Of a DNA stretch of 52,591 bases, positions 17,453-25,685 are shown piece by piece. Under the pieces are notes generated by a model. The model was not told where the DNA came from, ran no database searches, and saw only the letters and a program-made list of their open reading frames with translations. This DNA comes from Desulfuromonadaceae bacterium (GTDB lineage Bacteria > Desulfobacterota > Desulfuromonadia > Desulfuromonadales > UBA2294), in assembly GCA_024636225.1 (NCBI GenBank), contig JAGXHN010000033.1, positions 1-52,591 on the forward strand, written 5' to 3'. The number at the start of each line of letters is the position of its first letter. Position 1 is the first letter of the stretch. The position numbers and the translations under genes were made by a program.

Positions 17453-18503
17453 TTTTTCTGATCGGTTCCTGACCAATCTCTTTGAGAGCCGCAAGGCAAA
17501 CTTCCATCTGCTGACGACTCCCGATTGAGATCCGCAGTCCGTCAGCAATGAAACGGACCAGAATCTTGCGTTTAAAGAGCTGATCATAAACTCGCTGACT
17601 ATCGCGGTCTGGCGGGAGGACAAAAACAAAATTCCCCTGCGACGCAATGACCTGATAGTTTAGTTCACGCAAGGCAGCGCTGAACCACTCCCGGGTCGCA
17701 CATATTTTCTCCACGCAATGCCGCAGGTATGCCTGATCCTTGAGGGCAGCCGTTGCGGCGACCTGTGCCAGGCGATCAATATTGTAATGATCGCGAATCT
17801 TATCGAGCGCTTCAATCACCGCAACCGGCCCGATCGCAAGGCCGAGGCGCATCCCGGCGAGGGCATAACTCTTTGAGAGTGTCCGACTGATCACCAGATT
17901 ACTGTGCTGCTCAAGAAGTTTGAGGGCGTTCTCTTTTGCAAAATCGGCGTACGCCTCATCGACCACCAGAATACCATCACACCGGCCGGCCAGTTCGGAA
18001 ATATAGTCGTTCGCAAATGTGATTCCGAGGGGGGAGTTTGGCGAGGTCAAAAAGAAAATTTTACCCTCAAATCGCTCGGGAAAACCGCCAATCTTCCCTT
18101 CAGTATCGAGCTCGAAACGGCTGATCAGAACAGATTGAATCTCAGCCAGTGTCGCATAGTAGGAGTAGGACGGCTGCACCATACCGATTTCATCACCAGC
18201 ATCACAAAACGCCCGGATCAGGTTATTGAGAATTTCGTCTGAACCGTTGGCCAAAATAATCTGGGACGGATCGACTCCATACAGCTCTGCGGCGGCTAGC
18301 CGTCCGGCGCTGCTCGGCGGGTCCGGATATTTGTTCAGAGTCGTCCCGTCACCGAGTTCAGCGCGAATCGCCGCCACAACAGAAGGAGAAGGGGGGGATG
18401 GATTCTCGTTGGTGTTCAGCTTGATCCACTCTTCGCCATCCGGCGGTTGAAACCCGGGGACGTAAGCGGACATGTTTCTGATATTTTCACGAATCGCAAG
18501 CAT
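17442..18503 (-). CDS. hisC: Histidinol-phosphate aminotransferase
   Basis: PLP aminotransferase of 353 aa, transaminating imidazole-acetol phosphate in histidine synthesis. Signatures: '[15 protein letters not shown]' near the N-terminus, '[14 protein letters not shown]', and the PLP Lys in '[19 protein letters not shown]'. GGAGAAC precedes the ATG. It sits 21 nt after mqnC, away from other his genes; such stand-alone hisC copies often have broader amino-acid range. Its place between menaquinone and repair genes may only reflect operon packing. Confidence 0.92.
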   Translation of the reverse strand: MLAIRENIRNMSAYVPGFQPPDGEEWIKLNTNENPSPPSPSVVAAIRAELGDGTTLNKYPDPPSSAGRLAAAELYGVDPSQIILANGSDEILNNLIRAFCDAGDEIGMVQPSYSYYATLAEIQSVLISRFELDTEGKIGGFPERFEGKIFFLTSPNSPLGITFANDYISELAGRCDGILVVDEAYADFAKENALKLLEQHSNLVISRTLSKSYALAGMRLGLAIGPVAVIEALDKIRDHYNIDRLAQVAATAALKDQAYLRHCVEKICATREWFSAALRELNYQVIASQGNFVFVLPPDRDSQRVYDQLFKRKILVRFIADGLRISIGSRQQMEVCLAALKEIGQEPIRKNGK

Positions 18504-18524
18504 CTGTTCTCCAGTCGGTTCGCA

Positions 18525-19589
18525 TCAGTATTCTTCCAGAATTTCATAGGTTGTTGTGCGCCGCGCCGGAATAAAACCGGCATCACGAACCAGGGCTATA
18601 ATCTGTTCCTGATTGAGCCTGAAATCGACCCCGGCTGCCGCAACAACATTCTCTTCAAGCATGGTGCCGCCAAGATCGTTAGCACCAAAAAAAAGCGCTA
18701 CCTGCACCATTTTGTCCCCTTGTGTCACCCAGCTCGCCTGAATATTATCGATATTATCGAGGATGATCCTTGAGAGCGCCAGAACTTTAAGATACTCGAC
18801 ACCCGAAGCGGTTTCACCCCCGAGCTCGGTATTATCCGGCTGAAAAGTCCAGGGGATGAAGGCGGTGAAACCGCCGGTCCGTTCCTGAATCGCCCGGATC
18901 CGAAACAGATGTTCAACGATATCCTCCGGCCGCTCTGTCGCGCCAAACATCATCGTCGCGGTTGTTGGCATCCCGAGTCGATGCGCCTCTTCCATCACAG
19001 CCGCCCACTCCTGCCAGCCGATCTTGTTCGGTGAGATCTTCTGCCGGATTTCATCAACCAGAATTTCAGCTCCTCCACCCGGAACCGAGGCGAGACCGGC
19101 CGCCTTGAGCCGCGCCAGACAATCCGGCATCGAAAGTCCGGAAAGCTTCGCCGTATGAATGATCTCGGCCGGTGAGAGAGAATGGATCTGCACTTGCGCA
19201 AAGCGCTGCCGAATCTGTCGGAACAGCTCTTCGAACCACTCGATCTTCAGATCCGGATGCAGCCCCCCCTGCATCAGCAGCTGCGTACCACCACTGTCGA
19301 CCAGCTCCTGGATCTTGGCAAAGATGGTCTCATAAGCGAGGAGATAAGCGTCATCAGCCTCGGCGGTGCGGTAAAAAGCACAAAAACGGCATTGTGATTC
19401 ACAGATATTGGTGTAGTTGACATTGCGGTCGACCACAAATGAAACTCGCCGGTGCGGGTGACGCATCTGGCGCAAGCGATCGGCCAGTTTACCGACCTGC
19501 AGCAGATCTGCTTTGGTCAGAAGGTGCAGCGCCTCCTCAGCATTCAGAAGCGACCCTGATCCGGTTTTTTTGGTGATGCGCGACAGCAT
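18525..19589 (-). CDS. mqnC: Cyclic dehypoxanthine futalosine synthase MqnC
   Basis: Radical SAM enzyme that cyclises dehypoxanthine futalosine in the futalosine route to menaquinone. The 354-aa protein has the cluster motif C-x3-C-x2-C in 'CESQCRFCAFYR', 'GGTQLLMQGGLHPDL', 'GLASVPGGGAEIL' and 'FIPWTFQPDNTELGG', the last being characteristic of MqnC. The frame can begin with TTG at 19595 overlapping mqnE; ATG 19589 has GGAG 9 nt upstream and is preferred. It directly follows mqnE (2-nt gap). Confidence 0.93.
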   Translation of the reverse strand: MLSRITKKTGSGSLLNAEEALHLLTKADLLQVGKLADRLRQMRHPHRRVSFVVDRNVNYTNICESQCRFCAFYRTAEADDAYLLAYETIFAKIQELVDSGGTQLLMQGGLHPDLKIEWFEELFRQIRQRFAQVQIHSLSPAEIIHTAKLSGLSMPDCLARLKAAGLASVPGGGAEILVDEIRQKISPNKIGWQEWAAVMEEAHRLGMPTTATMMFGATERPEDIVEHLFRIRAIQERTGGFTAFIPWTFQPDNTELGGETASGVEYLKVLALSRIILDNIDNIQASWVTQGDKMVQVALFFGANDLGGTMLEENVVAAAGVDFRLNQEQIIALVRDAGFIPARRTTTYEILEEY

Positions 19590-19591
19590 GA

Positions 19592-20668
19592 TCAATATCT
19601 CCGCAGCTCTTCATAGAGGGTGTTGCGCTCTACCGGAGTGCGCCCGGCTTTTCGAATGAGCTCCGTTAACTGCTCCAAAGATAATGCCTGCGGCGACGCA
19701 GCCCCGGCGTCATGGCCGATCTGCTCTTCGATCACCGTCCCATCGAGATCGTTGACGCCAAACGCCAGAGAGACCTGAGCGATCTTCAGCCCGAGCATTA
19801 CCCAGTACGCTTTGATATGCTGGAAATTATCGAGATAGATGCGACTGATGGCCAGAGTCTTTAATGCATCAATTCCTGAAACCCCACGGGCGCCTGGAAC
19901 GCGGGTATTATCCGGCTGAAAGGCAAGGGGAATGAACGCCTGAAAACCGCCGGTTTTATCCTGCAACGCTCGCAATCTGGCGAGATGATCGATCCGGTCG
20001 TCGATCGATTCGAGATGACCAAACAGCATTGTTGCGTTGCTTTTCAGCCCGGCGCTGTGGACCTGCTCAATAATTTCGAGCCAACGTTCGCCGCTGATTT
20101 TTTCAGGGCAGATCTTGTCGCGGACCTCTTTACGAAAAATTTCGGCACCACCACCCGGCATCGAATCGAGTCCGGCTGACCGGAGCTCAATCAAAACTTG
20201 ATCAATGGTCTGCTTCGTCAGCGAAGCGAAATAGTCGATTTCGACCGCAGTAAACGCCTTAATGTGGAGCTGCGGATTGTCGGCCTTGACGCTCGATAGC
20301 ATCTCCAGATAAAAATCGAAAGGGAGACCGGGGTGCAAGCCACCGACCATGTGGATTTCGGTCGCACCGCCTTGTGCCGCTTCGTTCGCCCGTTTAAGAA
20401 TTTCATTCAGTGCGAGGGCATAGGCCCCTTCTTCATCGCAAGTTTTGCTGAAGGCACAGAAGGTACAGCGATTAACACAGATATTTGTGTAATTGATATG
20501 GCGATTAACGTTGAACAGAACCCGATCGCCATTTTTTATTTTATTTGCAGCAGCCGCAAGTTCGCCGATGGCGAGCAGATCATTGCTGGCGTAAAGCGCA
20601 GCGGCATCCGCATCGGAAATTCGATCATGCTGTTCTATGCTTTTGGCCAGTTTCGCAAATAGTGTCAT
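19592..20668 (-). CDS. mqnE: Aminodeoxyfutalosine synthase MqnE
   Basis: Radical SAM enzyme joining S-adenosylmethionine and 3-(1-carboxyvinyloxy)benzoate to make aminofutalosine. The 358-aa protein has 'CVNRCTFCAFSK' (C-x3-C-x2-C), 'MVGGLHPGLPFDFY', 'GLDSMPGGGAEIF' and 'FIPLAFQPDNTRVPG'. Paralogous to the next gene mqnC but with MqnE-type spacing and motifs. ATG overlaps the ubiX stop as ATGA, implying coupled translation. mqnA, mqnB and mqnD are not in the window. Confidence 0.93.
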   Translation of the reverse strand: MTLFAKLAKSIEQHDRISDADAAALYASNDLLAIGELAAAANKIKNGDRVLFNVNRHINYTNICVNRCTFCAFSKTCDEEGAYALALNEILKRANEAAQGGATEIHMVGGLHPGLPFDFYLEMLSSVKADNPQLHIKAFTAVEIDYFASLTKQTIDQVLIELRSAGLDSMPGGGAEIFRKEVRDKICPEKISGERWLEIIEQVHSAGLKSNATMLFGHLESIDDRIDHLARLRALQDKTGGFQAFIPLAFQPDNTRVPGARGVSGIDALKTLAISRIYLDNFQHIKAYWVMLGLKIAQVSLAFGVNDLDGTVIEEQIGHDAGAASPQALSLEQLTELIRKAGRTPVERNTLYEELRRY

Positions 20669-21303
20669 AACTTGTTTTCCTGATGATTATCACCCCAGCG
20701 TCGAAACAGTTGATGCTCCAGATGAAGGGAATCGAGAATCTTCCCGGCCATAAAATCGTCAAGATCAGCCAGATTTTCTGGCCGCTGGTAATATCCCGGC
20801 ATGGCCGGTAAAATCTGCGCTCCGGCTTGTGCAAGGCGGAGCAGGTTCTCCAGATGAATCGTATTCAGGGGCGTTTCGCGCGGAACCAAAACCAGCTGCC
20901 TGCGCTCTTTCAGCGTAACATCAGCCACCCGTTCAACAAGATTACTGCTCAGGCCTGCTGCGATTCGGCCGACCGTCCCCATGGAGCAAGGGACAATCAC
21001 CATGCCATCCGGAGCCGACGAGCCGCTCGCTATCGACGCAAATAGATCGTCGTGAGCAAAATAATCGAGGGCATCAGACTGAAAATAGCTGCGCAGAATC
21101 GAAATCAACTCCGAGGGATTAGAACTCCAGGCATTCCCGGTTTCATACTGCAAAACTTTCAGACCGGACGGACTGATCAACAGCGAAACCCTCAAACCGA
21201 CCTGCAGCAAGGCACTTACCGTACGCAGACCGAAGCGCGAGCCGGACGCTCCGGTGATGGCTACGACGATATGCCGTCGCTTTGCACTTTGAGAATCGAC
21301 CAT
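20665..21303 (-). CDS. ubiX: UbiX-like flavin prenyltransferase
   Basis: Makes prenylated FMN, cofactor for UbiD-type decarboxylases; in the futalosine pathway this supports a late decarboxylation. The 212-aa protein has 'VVAITGASGSRFGLRTV' at the N-terminus, the FMN-site 'VIVPCSMGTVGRIAAGLSSN', and 'RRQLVLVPRETPLNTIHLEN'. The frame can begin with TTG at 21306; ATG 21303 with GAGGT upstream is preferred. Eight to eleven nt after ubiA and overlapping mqnE by 4 nt. Confidence 0.92.
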   Translation of the reverse strand: MVDSQSAKRRHIVVAITGASGSRFGLRTVSALLQVGLRVSLLISPSGLKVLQYETGNAWSSNPSELISILRSYFQSDALDYFAHDDLFASIASGSSAPDGMVIVPCSMGTVGRIAAGLSSNLVERVADVTLKERRQLVLVPRETPLNTIHLENLLRLAQAGAQILPAMPGYYQRPENLADLDDFMAGKILDSLHLEHQLFRRWGDNHQENKL

Positions 21304-21314
21304 CAATATATACC

Positions 21315-22184
21315 TCAGACGATCAGGGCATCAGCCAGCGTAAAACAGAAAATCAATACGCTGATATAACCATTCATATTGAAAAACGCGGCATCGAGTC
21401 GGCTCAGATCATCGGGCTTCACCAGTTTATGTTCGTAAACCAGCAGAACACAAACAACGGCGACTCCGAAAAGATAGATCCAGCCAAGCCCCGGCAGCAA
21501 CAGCAACGAAAGCAACAGAAGAACCATCGCAGTGTGAAACAGCCGAACAAAAATAAGAGATTTCTCTACCCCGAACTGCGAAGGAATCGAGTACAACCCT
21601 ATTTCACGATCGAAATCAAGATCCTGCAAAGCGTAAAAGACATCAAATCCGGCGACCCAGAACAGCACTGCTAACCCGAGGACAATTGCCGGCCAACCGA
21701 TATCGCCCCGCAGCGCGATCCACGCACCGACGGGCGCCGCTGCCAGGCAGAGGCCAAGAACGATATGGGCCAGAAATGTAAACCGTTTGCAGTAGGAATA
21801 GAGGATCAAAAAAAAGAGGGCAATCGGCGACAGCTTCAGACAAAGAGGGTTAAGCATCCAGGCCGATATGAGCAGCAGCAGTATTGAAACCCCGGCAAAC
21901 AAAAACGCCTCGAAGCGCGAAATGGTCCCTGTCGGGATATGCCGCGTCGCTGTGCGCGGATTTTTTGCATCGATTTGGGCGTCGATAATTCTATTCATGC
22001 TCATAGCAGCCGTTCTGGCCCCGACCATTGCGAGACAGATCCAGAGAATCTGCATCAGAGTTGGCGCAACGCCACTGACCAGACTGGCCAGTGTCGCACC
22101 CATTAGAGCAAATGGAAAGGCAAAGACCGTATGCGAAAACTTGACCATCGTCATAAGGTCACGGATTTTCTGGACAACAGGCAT
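21315..22184 (-). CDS. mqnP: UbiA-family prenyltransferase (MqnP-like)
   Basis: Integral membrane enzyme attaching the isoprenoid tail to the aromatic ring during menaquinone synthesis. The 289-aa protein has the first Asp-rich motif in 'NRIIDAQIDAKNPRTATR' and the second in 'YALQDLDFDREIGLYS', with about eight membrane helices. The open frame extends to 22256; ATG 22184 after GAGGG gives normal family length. ATG 22211 is possible. First gene of the mqn operon. The MqnP rather than UbiA call rests on the mqnE/mqnC context. Confidence 0.85.
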   Translation of the reverse strand: MPVVQKIRDLMTMVKFSHTVFAFPFALMGATLASLVSGVAPTLMQILWICLAMVGARTAAMSMNRIIDAQIDAKNPRTATRHIPTGTISRFEAFLFAGVSILLLLISAWMLNPLCLKLSPIALFFLILYSYCKRFTFLAHIVLGLCLAAAPVGAWIALRGDIGWPAIVLGLAVLFWVAGFDVFYALQDLDFDREIGLYSIPSQFGVEKSLIFVRLFHTAMVLLLLSLLLLPGLGWIYLFGVAVVCVLLVYEHKLVKPDDLSRLDAAFFNMNGYISVLIFCFTLADALIV

Positions 22185-22256
22185 AGTCCCTCGTGTCAAA
22201 CTGTTTATCATGCGCGTGAGTCTACACCTCAAGCGCGTTCTGTTCAAGCCCTTCAA

Positions 22257-22504
22257 AAACAGCAGCTATGAATGTTCAGCTGTAACTGCAGATTATTGAT
22301 CTAACGATTGATTGTACCAACAAAACAAAATTTCTTTTCCGATATGGATCACGGCGGCCGATAAGGCTGTTTGATCAAAGGAGGGCGAAACCGCTACGGA
22401 TTCTATAAAATGGAAGAGACACCAGGCACAGTCACTTTATTGATCAAAAGTGTTCGGATTTAATAACGGGATCAATCAGACCTGCAAAAGGTGGCGATAA
22501 AAAT
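22257..22504. other. Intergenic gap between mqnP and nuo terminator
   Basis: No reading frame of substance. The mqnP promoter must lie in its left part on the minus strand, but no convincing -35/-10 pair was found. The rest holds no recognisable RNA or repeat. Confidence 0.4.
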
Positions 22505-22539
22505 AAAAGCCCCCCGGCGATTTTTTCCGGGGGGCTTTT
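22505..22539 (-). terminator. Rho-independent terminator of the nuo operon
   Basis: Perfect 13-bp stem (AAAAGCCCCCCGG with CCGGGGGGCTTTT) and 9-nt loop, 20 nt after the nuoN stop. T runs on both sides make it work in either direction. The same arms recur at 40062-40095. Confidence 0.93.
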
Positions 22540-22559
22540 ATACACTTTATTAAAGCAGA

Positions 22560-24044
22560 TCAGAGAATCGCAATCCGCGCCAGTTCCATTACTTTCTCTG
22601 GTAAAAGCCCGAGGTACAGAACGCCGAGGAGTGAAATGATGATTGAAATCATCGCTCCAAGCGGCATTGATACCCAGGCGAAATCTTCTTGCGGATCACG
22701 AAAGTACATGGCAACCAGCACGCGCAGATAATAATAGAGAGAAACGGCAGAGTTTAAAACCCCGATGACAGCAAGCCAGATATACTCAGCTTTAACAGCA
22801 CCGGCAAAAATATAAAACTTGGCAGTGAAACCTGCCGTCGGTGGCATCCCCATTAAAGACAAGATAAAAATTGACAAAGCGACCCCAAGAAATGGTCGTT
22901 TGAAACCAAATCCGGCAAGACCGTCATAGGTCAGATTGTTTTCACCCTTCTTGCCTGCCAGAACCAGGACCGCAAAAGCACCGAGATTCATAAATGTATA
23001 GGCGAGCATGTAGTAAAGGATACCGGAAAAACCGATTTCATTAGCGGCAACCAGACCGACGAGGGCGTAACCGGCATGAGAAATCGACGAGTAGGCCAGC
23101 ATACGCTTGATATCGGTCTGTGAAATGGCCATAAAGTTGCCGATGGTCATGGTTAAGACAGCTAAAATCCAGAGCAGCGCCGACCACTCTACCTGCATCT
23201 CGGCAAAAGAGAAGAGAAGAACCCGTATGAAGGCGGCAAGTGCGGCGGCTTTTGGTCCTGCACTCATAAACGCAGTGATCGGCGTCGGAGCCCCTTGATA
23301 GACATCCGGTGCCCACATATGAAATGGAACCACGCCGATTTTGAACAGAAACCCGGTACTGAGAAGAAGCATACCAGCGATCGTCATCGGATTACCGAGC
23401 ATCGCCTGGTGCTGCGAAGAGAGGATCAACCCGATCTCAGAAAGATTGGTTGTCCCGGTCACTCCGTAGAGCAAAGCCATTCCGTAGAGGAGAAAACCGG
23501 TTGAGAAGGCTCCGAGTAAAAAATATTTAAGCCCTGCTTCATTTGAGCGAACATCATTATAAAAGAACCCAGCCAGGACATAGAGGGAGACGGAGAGCAC
23601 CTCAAGCCCGAGGAAAATCGTCATCATGTCGGTGGCGGATGCCATCCACATGGAACCGGCGGTCGCAAAGAGGATCAATGCATAAAACTCATTGATCGGA
23701 TACCCTTCGCGTTTCAGGTAATCGTCTGACATCAAGATCGTCAGCGCGGCTGAAAAAATAAATATGATATTGAAGAAGAGCGCAAATCCGTCTTGCGCAA
23801 CTTGAAACTCAAAACCAAACTGAATACCGATGTCTTTTACAGCGAGCCCGTTCCAGGCCGAAACCGTCGCAGCAGCAGCGCAGATCAAACCGATAATTCC
23901 GATCCAGGCGATATGCGATGTACTACCCGGTTTCGAAAAGACACCGATCAGCAGAAGTGCCATACCGAAAATGACCAGAATCACTGACGGCATTATTGCA
24001 TAAAAATTTACCGTGTTTAAAGCGGCTTGCACCAGATTTTCCAT
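22560..24044 (-). CDS. nuoN: NADH-quinone oxidoreductase subunit N
   Basis: Antiporter-like membrane subunit of complex I, 494 aa with about 14 helices. 'SISHAGYALVGLVAANEIG' and 'FHMWAPDVYQGAPTPITAFMS' are characteristic, the latter carrying the conserved residues of the proton channel. The longest frame starts ATG 24050 only 3 nt from GGAGG; ATG 24044, 9 nt away, is better placed. Last nuo gene, followed by a strong terminator. Confidence 0.95.
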   Translation of the reverse strand: MENLVQAALNTVNFYAIMPSVILVIFGMALLLIGVFSKPGSTSHIAWIGIIGLICAAAATVSAWNGLAVKDIGIQFGFEFQVAQDGFALFFNIIFIFSAALTILMSDDYLKREGYPINEFYALILFATAGSMWMASATDMMTIFLGLEVLSVSLYVLAGFFYNDVRSNEAGLKYFLLGAFSTGFLLYGMALLYGVTGTTNLSEIGLILSSQHQAMLGNPMTIAGMLLLSTGFLFKIGVVPFHMWAPDVYQGAPTPITAFMSAGPKAAALAAFIRVLLFSFAEMQVEWSALLWILAVLTMTIGNFMAISQTDIKRMLAYSSISHAGYALVGLVAANEIGFSGILYYMLAYTFMNLGAFAVLVLAGKKGENNLTYDGLAGFGFKRPFLGVALSIFILSLMGMPPTAGFTAKFYIFAGAVKAEYIWLAVIGVLNSAVSLYYYLRVLVAMYFRDPQEDFAWVSMPLGAMISIIISLLGVLYLGLLPEKVMELARIAIL

Positions 24045-24084
24045 GAACATGTTCCTCCGGAAACAGTGTTGCTGCGTCTATTTA

Positions 24085-25641
24085 TTACTTGAATTCAATA
24101 TGCTTGGGTGCGTCAACCTGTTGCACCATTGCAATCTGCTGCTTGCCATCAATCTGCATGATCAGATTCTCAAGCGCCGGATTCATCTTGTCAAAAAAGA
24201 CGTTTGGATAGACGCCGATCCAGAAGATGAACAGAAGCAGAGGAAGCATAACGATAATTTCACGTACTGACAGATCCTTCAGTACAGCATTTTTCGGATT
24301 ATTAAGCTCGCCAAACATCATCCGCTGGAACATCCAGAGCATGTAGACTGCAGCGAGAATAACACCGGTCGTGGCAAATACGGCATACCAGCGAAGCTCA
24401 CTCTCAAATGCGCCAACCAGAATGAGGAATTCACCAACGAACCCGTTCGTCCCCGGTAGACCGATAGAGGAGAAGGTAACAATCATAAAGATCGTGGCAA
24501 AAATCGGCATCTGCTTGGCCAGGCCACCAAACTCGGCGATTTCACGAGTATGCCGCCGCTCGTAAATGAAACCGACAATAAGGAAGAGTGCGCCGGTTGA
24601 AATCCCGTGATTAACCATCTGAATCATGCCACCAGCCATCCCCTGCAGATTCAGGGCAAAAACACCGAGCATGACAAAACCGAGATGGGCAACAGAAGAG
24701 TAGGCGACCAGCTTCTTGACGTCTGTCTGAACCATAGCGACCAACGAACCGTAGATGATGCCAATGACGCAGAGAGTCGCAAGATAAGGCATACAGGTAG
24801 CAAGTGCTTCAGGGAAAAGCGGCATGGCAAAGCGGATAAAACCGTAAGTCCCCATCTTCAGCAGCACAGCGGCCAGGATAACAGATCCGGCTGTAGGTGC
24901 TTCCGTATGAGCATCCGGCAACCAGGTGTGTAATGGAAACATCGGCACCTTGATCGCGAAACTGAAGGCAAAAGCAAGAAACAGCCAGATTTGGGCATCA
25001 GCCGGTACATTCATCTGATAAAACTGCGTAATGCTGAAGCCGTTGGAGTCCAGGCCGGATTGCTGTGCATAATAATAGATAAAGATGATGGCGACCAGCA
25101 TTAACAAAGAACCGACCGCTGTGTAAATAAAGAACTTGACCGCCGCGTATATGCGATTTTTTCCACCCCAGATACCGATCAAAAAGTACATCGGGATCAG
25201 CATGAGTTCCCAGAAAATGTAGAACAGAAACAGATCAAGAGAGATAAAAGCACCGATCATTCCGGTCTCAAGCAGCAACAACAAGGCCATGAACCCCTTG
25301 GTGTTTTTCTCTATGGCCTGCCAGGTCGACAGAACCGCAATCGGCATGATAAATGTCGTCAGCAACACCAGCCAGAGGCTGATACCGTCAATGCCGACAT
25401 TGTAGTTCATCTGAAAATAATCGCCGATGCTGATCCATTTGACAAATTCAGTGTACTGCATTCCGCCACTGGCAATGAAGATGTCATTAAACGCCAACGG
25501 GAGACTGATGCCGAAGGTTACCAGAGTAACAATCAGGGTAAAGCTCTTCAGCAGCGGCTCATTATCCCGGGGGATAAACAGCAGCATTGCCATGCCGAGC
25601 AGAGGCAAAAAGGTGATGGTACTGAGAAGGTGTTCGCTCAT
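24085..25641 (-). CDS. nuoM: NADH-quinone oxidoreductase subunit M
   Basis: Antiporter-like proton-pumping subunit, 518 aa with about 14 helices. 'FWELMLIPMYFLIGIWGG' holds the conserved Glu, and 'FPLHTWLPDAHTEAPTAGS' with 'VAYSSVAHLGFVMLGVFAL' are family signatures. AAGGAG precedes the ATG. It sits 44 nt after nuoL and 40 nt before nuoN. Confidence 0.96.
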   Translation of the reverse strand: MSEHLLSTITFLPLLGMAMLLFIPRDNEPLLKSFTLIVTLVTFGISLPLAFNDIFIASGGMQYTEFVKWISIGDYFQMNYNVGIDGISLWLVLLTTFIMPIAVLSTWQAIEKNTKGFMALLLLLETGMIGAFISLDLFLFYIFWELMLIPMYFLIGIWGGKNRIYAAVKFFIYTAVGSLLMLVAIIFIYYYAQQSGLDSNGFSITQFYQMNVPADAQIWLFLAFAFSFAIKVPMFPLHTWLPDAHTEAPTAGSVILAAVLLKMGTYGFIRFAMPLFPEALATCMPYLATLCVIGIIYGSLVAMVQTDVKKLVAYSSVAHLGFVMLGVFALNLQGMAGGMIQMVNHGISTGALFLIVGFIYERRHTREIAEFGGLAKQMPIFATIFMIVTFSSIGLPGTNGFVGEFLILVGAFESELRWYAVFATTGVILAAVYMLWMFQRMMFGELNNPKNAVLKDLSVREIIVMLPLLLFIFWIGVYPNVFFDKMNPALENLIMQIDGKQQIAMVQQVDAPKHIEFK

Positions 25642-25685
25642 TGCAAAAAGCTCCTTAAAAAACGCTCAAAAAAACAACAGTGCTT

